Positions 38,546 to 47,515 are shown, numbered from the stretch's first letter. The stretch is DNA of 64,000 nt from Paucibacter sp. KCTC 42545 (GCF_001477625.1 NZ_CP013692.1:2542001-2606000), one strand, 5' to 3'. The notes: generated from the sequence alone by a model not told the origin. Numbers and translations are program-made.

Positions 38546-38925
38546 GGCGAAGGCGTCTTGAAACTTTTGGGATGACGCAGTCTGTCAGCGTCGCGGCGCG
38601 CTCGCTAGCGGGTATCGCCTCAAAACGGTGCGAAATGGACCCGCGGCGTAAATGCATGTCGCATCGCTGCAAGCCCTGTTGCGCCTGTTCATCGCTGGTT
38701 TACATGCAAGCGACGCGCAATTGCACGCAAGCGACCGAGCCACCAAAACCCCATAGGCAAGTCATCAGCGGCGCTTCTAGAGTGACTGCAAGGCCCAAGC
38801 GCCTGGCCCTGATTTCGATCAGCAAGCACGCGCCAAGCCTTTGCTCAATGAATGCCAAGAGGCAGCCCCAGCTGCATCACGTTCTACCCACTCGTCCCAC
38901 CTCCTCAGCCCAAGAAGGCCCAACC
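38546..38925. promoter_or_regulatory. 380-bp divergent control region between cyanophycinase 1 and TonB receptor 1
   Basis: Both genes are transcribed outward, so this region holds two promoters. GCAAGCGAC occurs at 38706-38714 and again at 38727-38735, in the same orientation and 21 bp apart, which is two helical turns. An inverted segment TGCATG/CATGCA lies nearby. AGAAGG before 38920 is the ribosome binding site of the receptor. No gene was seen in this stretch. Confidence 0.5.
38706..38735 (+). repeat. Direct repeat GCAAGCGAC, 21-bp spacing, candidate operator
   Basis: Two exact copies of GCAAGCGAC with a 21-bp period lie in the control region of the cyanophycinase/TonB receptor pair. 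Direct repeats with helical-turn spacing suit AraC-type regulators such as the ArgR-like protein encoded in the same locus. The shared core GCAAGCG also appears at 43377-43383 and 43516-43522 in the second module. Confidence 0.45.
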
Positions 38926-41688
38926 ATGACACCCAAAAGCACGCCGCGCCACACCAGTTCGGCCCGCCTATTCAAGATGAAAAGTCTGGCCCAGGCGGCC
39001 ACGCTCTTGCTGATCGGTGCGCAGGCACTGCAAGCGCAAGCCCAGACGCAAGAAGCCAAGCTCGAACGCGTCGAGGTCACAGGCTCCAGCATCAAGCGCC
39101 TGGAAGGTGAGAGCGCCTTGCCGGTGCAAACCATCAAGCGCAGCGATATCGACAAGACCGGTGCCACCACGGCCGCCGAGATCATGAAGAGCATCAGCGC
39201 CAACGCCGCGGCACTGACCGATGGTGCCTCGATCACCGACAACACCGGCGGCCAGCGCGGCATGAACGGCGCCAATTTGCGCGGCCTGGGCGTGTCCAGC
39301 ACCTTGGTCTTGCTCAATGGCCGGCGCATGGCCAACTTCGCTTCGCCTGGCGACAACGCGGGCGTTGACCTGAACAATATCCCGGCCGGCGCCATCGAGC
39401 GGGTCGAGGTCTTGAAGGACGGCGCCTCGGCCATTTACGGCACCGACGCCATCGGCGGCGTGATCAACTTCATCACCCGCAAGGACTACCGCGGCGCCGA
39501 CGTCAACGTCTACGCCGCCCGCACCCAAGAAGGCGGCGCCGAGAAGACCGCAGCCTCGGTGGGCGGCGGCTTCGGCGATCTGGAGCAGGACCGCTTCAAT
39601 ATCTTTGGCGTGCTGGACATTCAAAAGCTCGGCAGCCTGCGTTCCAGCGAACGCGACTTTCTGAAAGACCGCCCGCTGGCCACCACCCTGCCCTTCTATA
39701 TGTCCAGCCGCACCTTCCCAGGCAATATCCGCCTGGCCTCGAAGGCAGCGGCGCGCAAGGTGCAACTCGATGCACTGGCCGCCGCCGGCATGAACTTCAA
39801 CGGCACGCCCTATAACCAGCGCACCATCAATCTATACGCGCCGGCCTGCAACCCACCAGCCACCGTTTACGCCAAAGACAACCTCTCCCAGGCCTGCAGC
39901 TTTGACTATATGCAGGACACCGAGCTCTACCCCGAGTCGGACAAGAAGTCCTTCCTCGGCCGCGGCGTGTTTCAGCTCAACAAGGACACCCAGCTCTTCG
40001 CTGAAATTGTGAAGAGCCAGACCCAGACTCGCTATGTGGCGAGCCCGAACCCGATCGAAATCACCGCCGTGCCCACAGCGGCCATCAACCCCTTCCTGCC
40101 CAAGCCCCTGCCTTTTGGCGGCACGGTTGATGTGCGCCAGCGCGTCACCGAAGGCGGCAATCGAACCAACGAGGTCAGCAGCGACGCCGACCGACTCGTC
40201 GCTGGCGTCAGCGGCACGCTGGGCGGCTGGGACTATGACGTGGCCGTCAACCATGCGGTCAACCGCACGGCGGATTCGCTGCGCGACGGCTACTTCCTCT
40301 ACGACAAGTTCGTGGACGGCGTGCGCACCGGCAAGATCAATCCCTTCGGCGCCTCGCCTCAAGCCGGCAAGGACTTGTTGGCCAGCATTGCCGTGCAAGA
40401 CGAAGCCCGCAAATCCAAGGGCAGCACCACCACCATCGACGCCAAGTTCAGCGGTGTGTTGGCCCAGCTGGCCGGTGGCGACCTGGGTGCCGCCTTCGGC
40501 GCAGAGTTCCGTCGCGAAGAGACCGAGTTCACGCCCTCCGCACTGCTGCTCACCAACAATATCCAAGGCGACCGCAGTTCACGCGGCGACGCCCCGCCGG
40601 CCAGCAGCAATAGCCGCAAGGTCGCGGCCGTGTTCGGCGAATTGAATGCCCCGTTGAGCAAGGAGCTGGAGCTGCAACTGGCCGCCCGCTACGACAAGTA
40701 CAGCGGCGTCGGCGACACCTTCAACCCCAAGCTGGGCGTGCGCTGGCAGCCCAGCAAGGCAGTGATGCTGCGCGGCTCTGCGGGCACGGGCTTCCGCGCG
40801 CCTTCGATCAACGAGCTGACCCGCCCGACCTCGTTTGGCTCCAGCTCCGCCTTCCTGACCGACCCCGGCTGCGTGGCCCAGGGCTTCGCGGTGGCGGACT
40901 GTACCGATCAATGGCGCGTCGAGCGCCGCAGCAATGCCAATCTGAAGCCCGAGAAGTCCAAGCAGTTCTCCTTCGGCCTGGCGTTTGAGCCGATCAACGA
41001 GCTCAGCGCCAGCGTCGACTACTGGAACATCCGCAAGACCGATGTGATCAGCGACTTGTCTGAGCAAGTCATCCTCGGCAATCTCGGTCGCTACGAGAAA
41101 GACTATGTCAAACGCGACCAGTTCGGCGAGTTGATCGACACCATTCTGCTGAAGAAGGAGAACCAGGGTGAGCTGCGCACTTCGGGTATTGATCTGGATC
41201 TGCTCTACCGCATCAAGACTCAATCGAAGGGCCGCTTCACCGCCAGCCTGACGGGCACTTATGTCTTGAACTACGAACGCCAGTTCGGCGCGGGTGAGCC
41301 CTTCCAGAACAACGCCGGTCAGTTCCTCAGCGACCAGGTGATTCAGAAATGGCGCCACCGTCTGGCGCTGGATTGGGACATTGGCAACTGGGGCCTGACC
41401 GTGGGCAATACCTATCTGTCGGGCTACCGCGACCACAACACCGCCTTCAACCCCTACACCGACCAATTGCTGGAAGCGCGCAGCGTCAGCAGCTACTCCT
41501 TGTGGGATATGTCGGGCTCATGGCGCGTGACCAAGGACATGAAGCTGCGCGCCGGCGTGCAGAACCTTCTCAATACCCAGCCGCCCTTCTCCAACCAGGG
41601 CTACTACTTCCTGGCCACCTACGACCCGACCTATACCGACCCGCGCGGCCGTACCTTCTACGCCAGCTTGAACTACTCGTTCCGCTGA
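38926..41688 (+). CDS. TonB-dependent receptor 1, paired with cyanophycinase
   Basis: The 920-residue outer-membrane receptor has a signal region ending near residue 40 and the TonB-box-like LERVEVTGSSIKR. The plug domain has LRGLGVSSTLVLLNGRRMANF and ASAIYGTDAIGGVINFITRKDYRG. A long 22-strand barrel follows, ending LNYSFR. The ATG at 38926 with AGAAGG 7 bp upstream was chosen; the frame stays open 525 bp further upstream but that part is unlike a signal peptide. It is divergent from cphE1 and a close paralogue of the receptor at 43572. The likely cargo is cyanophycin fragments or beta-Asp-Arg; this is inferred from context. Confidence 0.92.
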   Translation: MTPKSTPRHTSSARLFKMKSLAQAATLLLIGAQALQAQAQTQEAKLERVEVTGSSIKRLEGESALPVQTIKRSDIDKTGATTAAEIMKSISANAAALTDGASITDNTGGQRGMNGANLRGLGVSSTLVLLNGRRMANFASPGDNAGVDLNNIPAGAIERVEVLKDGASAIYGTDAIGGVINFITRKDYRGADVNVYAARTQEGGAEKTAASVGGGFGDLEQDRFNIFGVLDIQKLGSLRSSERDFLKDRPLATTLPFYMSSRTFPGNIRLASKAAARKVQLDALAAAGMNFNGTPYNQRTINLYAPACNPPATVYAKDNLSQACSFDYMQDTELYPESDKKSFLGRGVFQLNKDTQLFAEIVKSQTQTRYVASPNPIEITAVPTAAINPFLPKPLPFGGTVDVRQRVTEGGNRTNEVSSDADRLVAGVSGTLGGWDYDVAVNHAVNRTADSLRDGYFLYDKFVDGVRTGKINPFGASPQAGKDLLASIAVQDEARKSKGSTTTIDAKFSGVLAQLAGGDLGAAFGAEFRREETEFTPSALLLTNNIQGDRSSRGDAPPASSNSRKVAAVFGELNAPLSKELELQLAARYDKYSGVGDTFNPKLGVRWQPSKAVMLRGSAGTGFRAPSINELTRPTSFGSSSAFLTDPGCVAQGFAVADCTDQWRVERRSNANLKPEKSKQFSFGLAFEPINELSASVDYWNIRKTDVISDLSEQVILGNLGRYEKDYVKRDQFGELIDTILLKKENQGELRTSGIDLDLLYRIKTQSKGRFTASLTGTYVLNYERQFGAGEPFQNNAGQFLSDQVIQKWRHRLALDWDIGNWGLTVGNTYLSGYRDHNTAFNPYTDQLLEARSVSSYSLWDMSGSWRVTKDMKLRAGVQNLLNTQPPFSNQGYYFLATYDPTYTDPRGRTFYASLNYSFR

Positions 41689-41708
41689 TCGAGAGGGTTT
41701 AAGCAAAA

Positions 41709-41748
41709 CGGGGAGTTGGCGCCGCAGCGCCAACTCCCCGAATTTTTT
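41709..41748. terminator. Bidirectional terminator between TonB receptor 1 and cyanophycinase 2
   Basis: A perfect 14-bp stem (41709-41722 with 41727-41740) around the loop CGCA is followed by AATTTTTT. On the other strand it ends in TTTT. It lies 20 bp after the receptor stop and 12 bp after the end of the convergent cyanophycinase gene, so it serves both. Confidence 0.95.
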
Positions 41749-41760
41749 GTCGAAGCTGAA

Positions 41761-43299
41761 TCAGGAACCGTCGCCGCGCTCCACCGCGCTGGCCGCCGGC
41801 ACCACGGTGCGCGCGCCCGAGCCCTGCCAGGGCGCGTAAATCGGCTGCGGCATGCGCACCGGCGTCACGTCCAGATAAAGGTTGACGACGGTGTACTCCT
41901 CGCCGCCCATCTCATCGGTGCTCCAGCCATAGCTGCCGCGGCCTTTGTAGAGGCGGAACAAAAAGCCCAGATCGGCCACCTGATCGCCCGGCTTGGGCAA
42001 GGCATCAAAGCTCAGGCCACGCACCTCGTTGCGGTTGCTGTCGATCAGATAGCTCATCGCATTGGAGATGGTGGAGTCGCCCAACATATCGATGTGGAAC
42101 AACTCCTCGGTGTAGTAGGGCTTGAAGTCGGCGGCCAGCGGGTCGAGTTTGTCGCCGCGCAATTTGAGCGCCGAGGGCATGGTCACGCGGGTCTTCAAAT
42201 TGAACTTGTCGCCGTGGTCGAGATAGCTCAGGCGCGCATTGGTGACGTTGAAGGCGCCCAGGGTCGGGTCGGTCTTGACCTCGCTGAGGTCCACCAGCAA
42301 TGCCCCCTTGCCGCCAATCACCTCGACCTCGTCGCCGTGAACCACGGCGGCGGTGTTCTCATCCACGCCCAGGCCCAGCTTGTAGCCCTTGGCCATCATC
42401 AGCGGAATCATGCGGCCGAAGCGGCCGCGCTTCAAAAAGTGCTGGTCCACAAACAGATCGGGCCCGACAAAGCCCAGGCCGCGGTCGATCTGCTTACCTT
42501 CGACCCACTTGCCTTTCATGATGTTGATGACGCTGGGCGCGTCGCGGAACATCACCGCGCTCATGATGGCGGCACCCGCCGAGGTGCCGGCCACCACGCC
42601 GCCACGTCGATAGACATCCCAGATCGCTTCCAGCATGGGCGTGGCGTTGCCGCCGGGGGCCAGCACATCAACGATGCGCTCTTGCGCGCCGCCGGTGAAG
42701 AACACGCCGCGCGAGTTCTTGATCTTGGCAATCAGCGCCGGGTCGCGCACCACCTTGTTGAGGTCCACCCAGCTGAATTTGGGCGCCACCGGCAAAGCCT
42801 CGGCCACTGCACCACGCCGCTGCAGCAATTCAATGGCTTGCTTGGCGCTGGCCTCGGGGTCCTCAGACGCGGTGCTGAACACCACAAAGCGTGCGCCCTT
42901 GCCGCCGGCCAGGCTGACGATGCGGCCCCAGACCTCTTCGTTGTCGGACTTCAGCGCGCCGCCGATGGCGATGGCATAGCCCTTGATCAACAAATCCCCC
43001 GCCGCTGCGGACGAGCCCGGTGGCAAAGCCCCCAAGGGCGCGGGCGTCGTGGCGCTGCTCGAGGGCGTGGCTGTGGCCGGCGCGGGCTTGGTGGCAGAAG
43101 AGCCCGCGCCGCGAATCACCGTCCAGACGCCGGTCTTGGGATTGGTAGGCGTCTGCACCGGGCCGCCGGACGCACTGGGGCCCGTGCCCAGCACCGTGTC
43201 GGCAGCCTGCAGGGCGCCGGCACCGCACAAGGACAACAAAACAAGGCCGGCACCCAGCCAGCGGGAGCCGGTGGATGCGAATGGAGAAACGATCTTCAT
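41761..43299 (-). CDS. cphE: Secreted cyanophycinase 2 (CphE type, peptidase family S51)
   Basis: The 512-residue preprotein has a signal peptide (WLGAGLVLLSLCGAGALQA, residues about 14-32) and a Pro/Ser/Thr/Ala-rich linker to about residue 100. The S51 domain matches cyanophycinase 1 block by block: AIGGALKSDNEEVW, FFTGGAQERIV, AGTSAGAAIMS with Ser240, GKQIDRGLGFVGPDLFVDQHF with His287. The C-terminal domain is also shared (MGGEEYTVVNLYLDV). It should cleave cyanophycin outside the cell. The ATG at 43299 was chosen since it starts the signal peptide. It is divergent from TonB receptor 2. Confidence 0.88.
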   Translation of the reverse strand: MKIVSPFASTGSRWLGAGLVLLSLCGAGALQAADTVLGTGPSASGGPVQTPTNPKTGVWTVIRGAGSSATKPAPATATPSSSATTPAPLGALPPGSSAAAGDLLIKGYAIAIGGALKSDNEEVWGRIVSLAGGKGARFVVFSTASEDPEASAKQAIELLQRRGAVAEALPVAPKFSWVDLNKVVRDPALIAKIKNSRGVFFTGGAQERIVDVLAPGGNATPMLEAIWDVYRRGGVVAGTSAGAAIMSAVMFRDAPSVINIMKGKWVEGKQIDRGLGFVGPDLFVDQHFLKRGRFGRMIPLMMAKGYKLGLGVDENTAAVVHGDEVEVIGGKGALLVDLSEVKTDPTLGAFNVTNARLSYLDHGDKFNLKTRVTMPSALKLRGDKLDPLAADFKPYYTEELFHIDMLGDSTISNAMSYLIDSNRNEVRGLSFDALPKPGDQVADLGFLFRLYKGRGSYGWSTDEMGGEEYTVVNLYLDVTPVRMPQPIYAPWQGSGARTVVPAASAVERGDGS

Positions 43300-43571
43300 G
43301 GGACGCAGACGCTGTGGCAACTTGCTTCGAAAAATGGGATGGGGCTGATGCCGCACTAGGCTGACCCTATCGGACAGCAAGCGCTGATCAACAGGGACGC
43401 TGCATGGTAGCCCAGGCCCGAGAGGCAGGCGCTGGTCTGCTCCCCCTAGTTCCAAGTCGAGAACTGAGCCGCAAAGTTGTGTGCACGCGACTGTGTGTGG
43501 TTGACCCCACTGGCCGCAAGCGCGCGGGCTTCCTAGACTGGGCCAAACACCTCTAGCAGCCAAGGGAAGCC

Positions 43572-46361
43572 ATGAAAAACAAACGCCGCCAAGAACTTGA
43601 GACCGGTGCTTGCCGCAAGCGCCCTCTTTTGCGCAGCACGCTACAAGCCGCCCTGCTCGCCATCATCAGCCTGCCGGCCGCCGCCCAAGAAAGCGCGGAC
43701 GCCAAGAAGCTGGAGCGGGTGGAGATCACCGGCTCGGCCATCAAACGCATCGATTCCGAAGGCTCTTTGCCGGTGCAGGTGATCACCCGCGCCGACATGG
43801 TCAAGGCCGGCATCACCACCGCCGCCGAACTGGTGGCCACACTCAGCGCCGGCAGCAATGCGCTGACTGACGGCGTTAGCATGGCTTTCGGTGGCTACAA
43901 AGATCAGCAAGGCCTCAATTCGGCCAATCTGCGCGGCCTGGGTACCTCCTCCACCCTGGTGCTGCTCAATGGCCGGCGCATGGCCAATTTCGCCTCGCCG
44001 GGTGACGACTCCGGCGTGGACCTCAACAGCATCCCGGCCGCGGCCATCCAGCGTGTGGAAGTGCTGCTGGACGGCGCCTCGGCCATCTACGGTGCCGACG
44101 CGATTGGCGGCGTCGTCAACTTCATCACCCGCAAAGACTACCAAGGCTTTGAAGCCGAGGTCTATGCCGGCACCAGCCAAGAAGGCGGCGCGGGCAAGCG
44201 CACCGTTTCGCTGTCCGGTGGCTTTGGCGACATTGCGCGTGACCGTTTCAATGTCTTTGGCGTGCTGGATGTGCAGCACACCGACGCGCTCTCCACCTCG
44301 CAGCGCAAATTCATCAACGATTTGAAGATCCCGGAGCGGCTACCCCATTTGCTGTCCTCGTACGGCTTCCCCGGCAATATCCGTATCAGCAGAGACCAGC
44401 GAGACTACCTGGAAAGTCAGAACTTCCAGATCAACGGCACGCCGATCAGCAGCCGCACCATCAACCTGAGCGCGCCCAAGTGCCAGCCACCGCACACGCT
44501 TTACCTGCCCGACGGCGTCGGTGGCACCGATGGCTGCACTTTCGACTACATGCGCGATGTGGAGCTTTACCCCAAGACCGACAAGGCCGATTTCCTTGGC
44601 CGCGCCGTGCTGCAGCTAGGCGACAAGCACCAGCTATTTGCCGAAGTCTCGCTGACCCAAGCCAAGAGCTTCTACACCGGCACCTCCAACCGCATTGCCG
44701 CTGAATTGGATGTCGCAATGATTCCCGCCCTGGCCGCCACCGGCCTCGGCGACGCCCTGCCGGATGACCGCAGCATCACCGTGCGAACCCGTTTGCTCGA
44801 TGCCGGCCGCCGCACCAGCGAGGTCACCAGCACCGGCAAGCGCTTTGTGCTGGGCCTGACCGGCAATGTGGCCGGTTGGGACTACGACATGGCCTACAAC
44901 CACAGCGTCAACAAGGTGGCGGAGCGCGATGTGGCCGGCTACCTGCTGTACGACAAGACCATGGCCGCTTTTGCCGACGGCACCATCAACCCCTTCGGCG
45001 CCCAATCCGCCGCTGGCCTCAAATTTCTGCAGAACAATCAGCTGAACCAGGAAGTTCGCAATGCCAGCGGCACCATGGATGCCTTTGATATCAAGGGCAG
45101 CGGCGTGGTGGGCAAGACGGCCGGAGGCGACATCGCCATGGCCGTGGGCGCGGAGTTCCGGCGCGAGGCCAGCAAGTCGGCCGCGTCCGATCTGCTGATT
45201 TCCGACAACATCGTCGGCGACCCTTCGCCAGGGGATTCGCAATTCACCGATCACTCGCGCAAGGTCTGGGCGGTGTATGCCGAGCTGATCGTGCCCCTGA
45301 GCAAGCAGCTTGAGTTGCAAGCCGCCGTGCGCCACGACCACTACGACGTGGTGGGCGGCACCACCAACCCCAAGCTGAGCCTGCGCTACACGCCGATGAA
45401 GGAAGTGGTGCTGCGCGCCTCGGCCGGCACGGGCTTCCGCGCCCCCTCGTTGAACGATATGTACCGCCCCACCAAGGTGAGCGAAACCTCGGTACTGCCC
45501 GACCCGGTCTGCATGGCCGAGAACGCCAATGACCTGGCTTTTTGCGCTGACAACTGGACGACCCGTACCTATTCCAACCCGAAGCTGAAGCCCGAGAAGT
45601 CCAAGCAGTTCTCCTTCGGCGTGGTGGTCGAGCCGCATCCGCTGATCGGCCTGGGTCTGGATTACTGGAACATCGAGAAAAGCGATTTGATCAGCACCAT
45701 CGGTGACGATGTCATCCTGGCCAATCTCGATAAATACGGCAGCCTGGTGCACCGCCTCAATATGGACGAAGGCCTCAAGGGCTGCGACTATGACGCCAGC
45801 GATTCGACCATTTGCTTCATCGAATTGCGCAAAGAAAACCGCGGCAAACAGCGCGCCTCCGGCCTGGACTTCACGGTGGATGTGCGCTCGCACGCCACGT
45901 CTTTGGGCAAGTTCGGCGCCAAGCTGGTGGGCTCTTTGACGCTCAAGTCTGAGCGGCAAACCGGCGTTGGCGATGGCTTCATCAGCAATCTGGGCCAGTT
46001 CGTCACCGACGGTGTGGTGCAGCGCTGGAAGCACCGCCTGAGCGTGGACTGGGCCCATGGCCCGTGGAGCATGACGCTGAGCAATAACTACTCCAGCGGC
46101 TACACCGACCAGAACTCCGCCATCGACACCAACTCGGGCACGGTGGTCGGCGCCAACAAGGTCAAGGCTTACTCTTTGTGGGATCTGTCGGCGGCCTGGG
46201 ATGTCAGCAAGGCCATCACCCTGCGCGCCGGTGTGAAAAACCTGTTCGACACGGCCCCGCCCTATTCCAACCAGGCCTACTTCTTCATCTCCGGCTACGA
46301 CCCCAGCTACACCGACCCGCGTGGGCGCTTTGGTTACTTGAGCGCGAAGTACAGCTTCTGA
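43572..46361 (+). CDS. TonB-dependent receptor 2, paired with cyanophycinase
   Basis: The 929-residue receptor has a signal peptide ending PAAA-QE near residue 39, the TonB-box-like LERVEITGSAIKR, plug blocks LRGLGTSSTLVLLNGRRMANF and ASAIYGADAIGGVVNFITRKDYQG, and a barrel ending YLSAKYSF. Shared runs with receptor 1, such as KLKPEKSKQFSFG in the barrel, show that the two are paralogues. AAGGGA lies 5 bp before the ATG. It is divergent from cyanophycinase 2 with 272 bp between the starts. Uptake of cyanophycin breakdown products is the likely role; the exact ligand may differ from that of receptor 1. Confidence 0.92.
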   Translation: MKNKRRQELETGACRKRPLLRSTLQAALLAIISLPAAAQESADAKKLERVEITGSAIKRIDSEGSLPVQVITRADMVKAGITTAAELVATLSAGSNALTDGVSMAFGGYKDQQGLNSANLRGLGTSSTLVLLNGRRMANFASPGDDSGVDLNSIPAAAIQRVEVLLDGASAIYGADAIGGVVNFITRKDYQGFEAEVYAGTSQEGGAGKRTVSLSGGFGDIARDRFNVFGVLDVQHTDALSTSQRKFINDLKIPERLPHLLSSYGFPGNIRISRDQRDYLESQNFQINGTPISSRTINLSAPKCQPPHTLYLPDGVGGTDGCTFDYMRDVELYPKTDKADFLGRAVLQLGDKHQLFAEVSLTQAKSFYTGTSNRIAAELDVAMIPALAATGLGDALPDDRSITVRTRLLDAGRRTSEVTSTGKRFVLGLTGNVAGWDYDMAYNHSVNKVAERDVAGYLLYDKTMAAFADGTINPFGAQSAAGLKFLQNNQLNQEVRNASGTMDAFDIKGSGVVGKTAGGDIAMAVGAEFRREASKSAASDLLISDNIVGDPSPGDSQFTDHSRKVWAVYAELIVPLSKQLELQAAVRHDHYDVVGGTTNPKLSLRYTPMKEVVLRASAGTGFRAPSLNDMYRPTKVSETSVLPDPVCMAENANDLAFCADNWTTRTYSNPKLKPEKSKQFSFGVVVEPHPLIGLGLDYWNIEKSDLISTIGDDVILANLDKYGSLVHRLNMDEGLKGCDYDASDSTICFIELRKENRGKQRASGLDFTVDVRSHATSLGKFGAKLVGSLTLKSERQTGVGDGFISNLGQFVTDGVVQRWKHRLSVDWAHGPWSMTLSNNYSSGYTDQNSAIDTNSGTVVGANKVKAYSLWDLSAAWDVSKAITLRAGVKNLFDTAPPYSNQAYFFISGYDPSYTDPRGRFGYLSAKYSF

Positions 46362-46402
46362 GTATTCGGCGTCTGAGCTGAGCGGCGAAGCCGCTTTGCA
46401 AG

Positions 46403-46436
46403 CCTGGCGCGGCAGCGACGCCGCTGCGCCAGGTTT
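46403..46436 (+). terminator. Terminator after TonB receptor 2
   Basis: CCTGGCGC (46403-46410) pairs with GCGCCAGG (46426-46433) around a partly structured loop, followed by TTT, 41 bp after the stop. Confidence 0.65.
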
Positions 46437-46457
46437 GATACCTTCAGGACGAAGGGT

Positions 46458-46718
46458 TTATTTGCTGCTCGGTGTGCCCGGGCCGGCGCTCTTGTTGAGC
46501 AGGTCTTGCGCGGCATCCTTGTCCAGCACCTTGACGTTCATGGCCTTGCCATCACGCTTGGGCAGATTGGAGCCGGTTTGCGGGCCTGCAGCATAGCTGG
46601 GCTCGGCCGTGTCGGCCGGCGGCAGCTCGGCGCACGCCGCCAGTGCCAGCACCAACAGGCCAAGGGCGGAGCGTTGCAAAACACGAGGGCCAGCGGCCGT
46701 GGAAACGCGCAAGGTCAT
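46458..46718 (-). CDS. Small predicted lipoprotein, unknown function
   Basis: The 86-residue product starts MTLRVSTAAGPRVLQRS and has a lipobox LALAAC, so Cys becomes the lipidated N-terminus. The mature part of about 55 residues is Pro/Ala/Ser-rich, with NVKVLDKDAAQDLLNKSAGPG at the end. GGAG lies 8 bp before the ATG at 46718. No known family was recognised. It is convergent with TonB receptor 2 and shows no clear link to the cyanophycin locus. Confidence 0.7.
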   Translation of the reverse strand: MTLRVSTAAGPRVLQRSALGLLVLALAACAELPPADTAEPSYAAGPQTGSNLPKRDGKAMNVKVLDKDAAQDLLNKSAGPGTPSSK

Positions 46719-46823
46719 GAAAGGTTCTCCGGGGTAGTGGAAGCCGGCCATGCTAGGCGCCGCCCCTGCGGCTTGCAAGGCTGAATTACCCGGCGCGTGT
46801 CCCCAAACCCCGGCTCCGCCGTG

Positions 46824-46841
46824 GCGCCGATGAATCGGCGC
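46824..46841 (-). terminator. Hairpin downstream of yceH
   Basis: GCGCCGA and TCGGCGC flank a TGAA loop just after the yceH stop codon on the minus strand. No T run follows, so it is only a possible terminator. Confidence 0.35.
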
Positions 46842-46848
46842 GGGCCAC

Positions 46849-47502
46849 TCAATCCGGGCTCAGCCCTAACTCCCCAGCCATGCGGTGCACCAGCGCCTTG
46901 AGTTGAACTAACTCCGCATTCATGCGCTGCTGCTCGGCGCGCAAGAACGCCATTTCTTCGTCACGCGCGACATGCGCTGACCCGGCTTGGCTAGGCTCAG
47001 GCTGGCTGACCTCGCCGCAGAGCAAATGCGCCCAGCGGGGCTCTCGGGCACCCGGCGCGCGCGCCAGCTTGATGGCCAGAGGCGGCGTGCGCTCGGCCAA
47101 CTCGTCCAGAAAACCTTCCACCGAAGACACATCGGCAAAGCGATGCAGGCGTTCGGTGTTCTGGCGCAACTCGGCCGCGGTTTGCGGGCCGCGCAACATC
47201 AGCAAGGTCAGCAAGGCCAGGGCCGCGCCGGGCACCGCCAGGCCGCGCGCGCCGTTGTGCTCGAAGCGCACCACGCGGTTGCCGCTTACGGAACTGACCA
47301 AGTGCATGGACTTGAGTTCTTCCAGCGCCTCCAGCACATCGGCCTCGCTGGCGGCCATCACCGGATCGCGCGCGGTTTTCTGGTTGCAACCCAAGGTCAG
47401 GGCATTGAGGGACAGCGGGTAGCTGTCAGGTACGGTGGATTCCTTTTCCACCAACACGGCCAGGACGCGCGCCTCCAGCGCGCTCAAAGTACGAAGCGTC
47501 AT
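46849..47502 (-). CDS. yceH: YceH/UPF0502 (DUF480) family protein
   Basis: The 217-residue protein starts MTLRTLSALEARVLAVLVEKESTVPDSYPLSLNALTLGCNQK when taken from the ATG at 47502, the usual YceH N-terminus: two winged-helix domains with PDSYPLSLN and LRGPQTAAELRQNTERLHRF. The C-terminus adds a helical tail (EEMAFLRAEQQRMNAELVQLK). Function is unknown, although the fold suggests DNA binding or protein interaction. A start at 47535 would overlap the SDR gene by 20 bp; either start is possible, and coupling to the SDR is likely. Confidence 0.87.
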   Translation of the reverse strand: MTLRTLSALEARVLAVLVEKESTVPDSYPLSLNALTLGCNQKTARDPVMAASEADVLEALEELKSMHLVSSVSGNRVVRFEHNGARGLAVPGAALALLTLLMLRGPQTAAELRQNTERLHRFADVSSVEGFLDELAERTPPLAIKLARAPGAREPRWAHLLCGEVSQPEPSQAGSAHVARDEEMAFLRAEQQRMNAELVQLKALVHRMAGELGLSPD

Positions 47503-47515
47503 GCTTTCTTTCTTC

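Noticed and set aside
38401..38925. N-terminal extension of TonB receptor 1
   Set aside because: The frame is open, but it has no signal peptide and overlaps the start of cyanophycinase 1; the ATG at 38926 has a good ribosome site.
41716..43359. 547-codon plus-strand frame across cyanophycinase 2
   Set aside because: Antisense to a clear S51 gene, with His/Gln/Arg-rich composition and no recognisable motif.
43300..43563. N-terminal extension of cyanophycinase 2
   Set aside because: It would put 88 non-conserved residues before a clear signal peptide.
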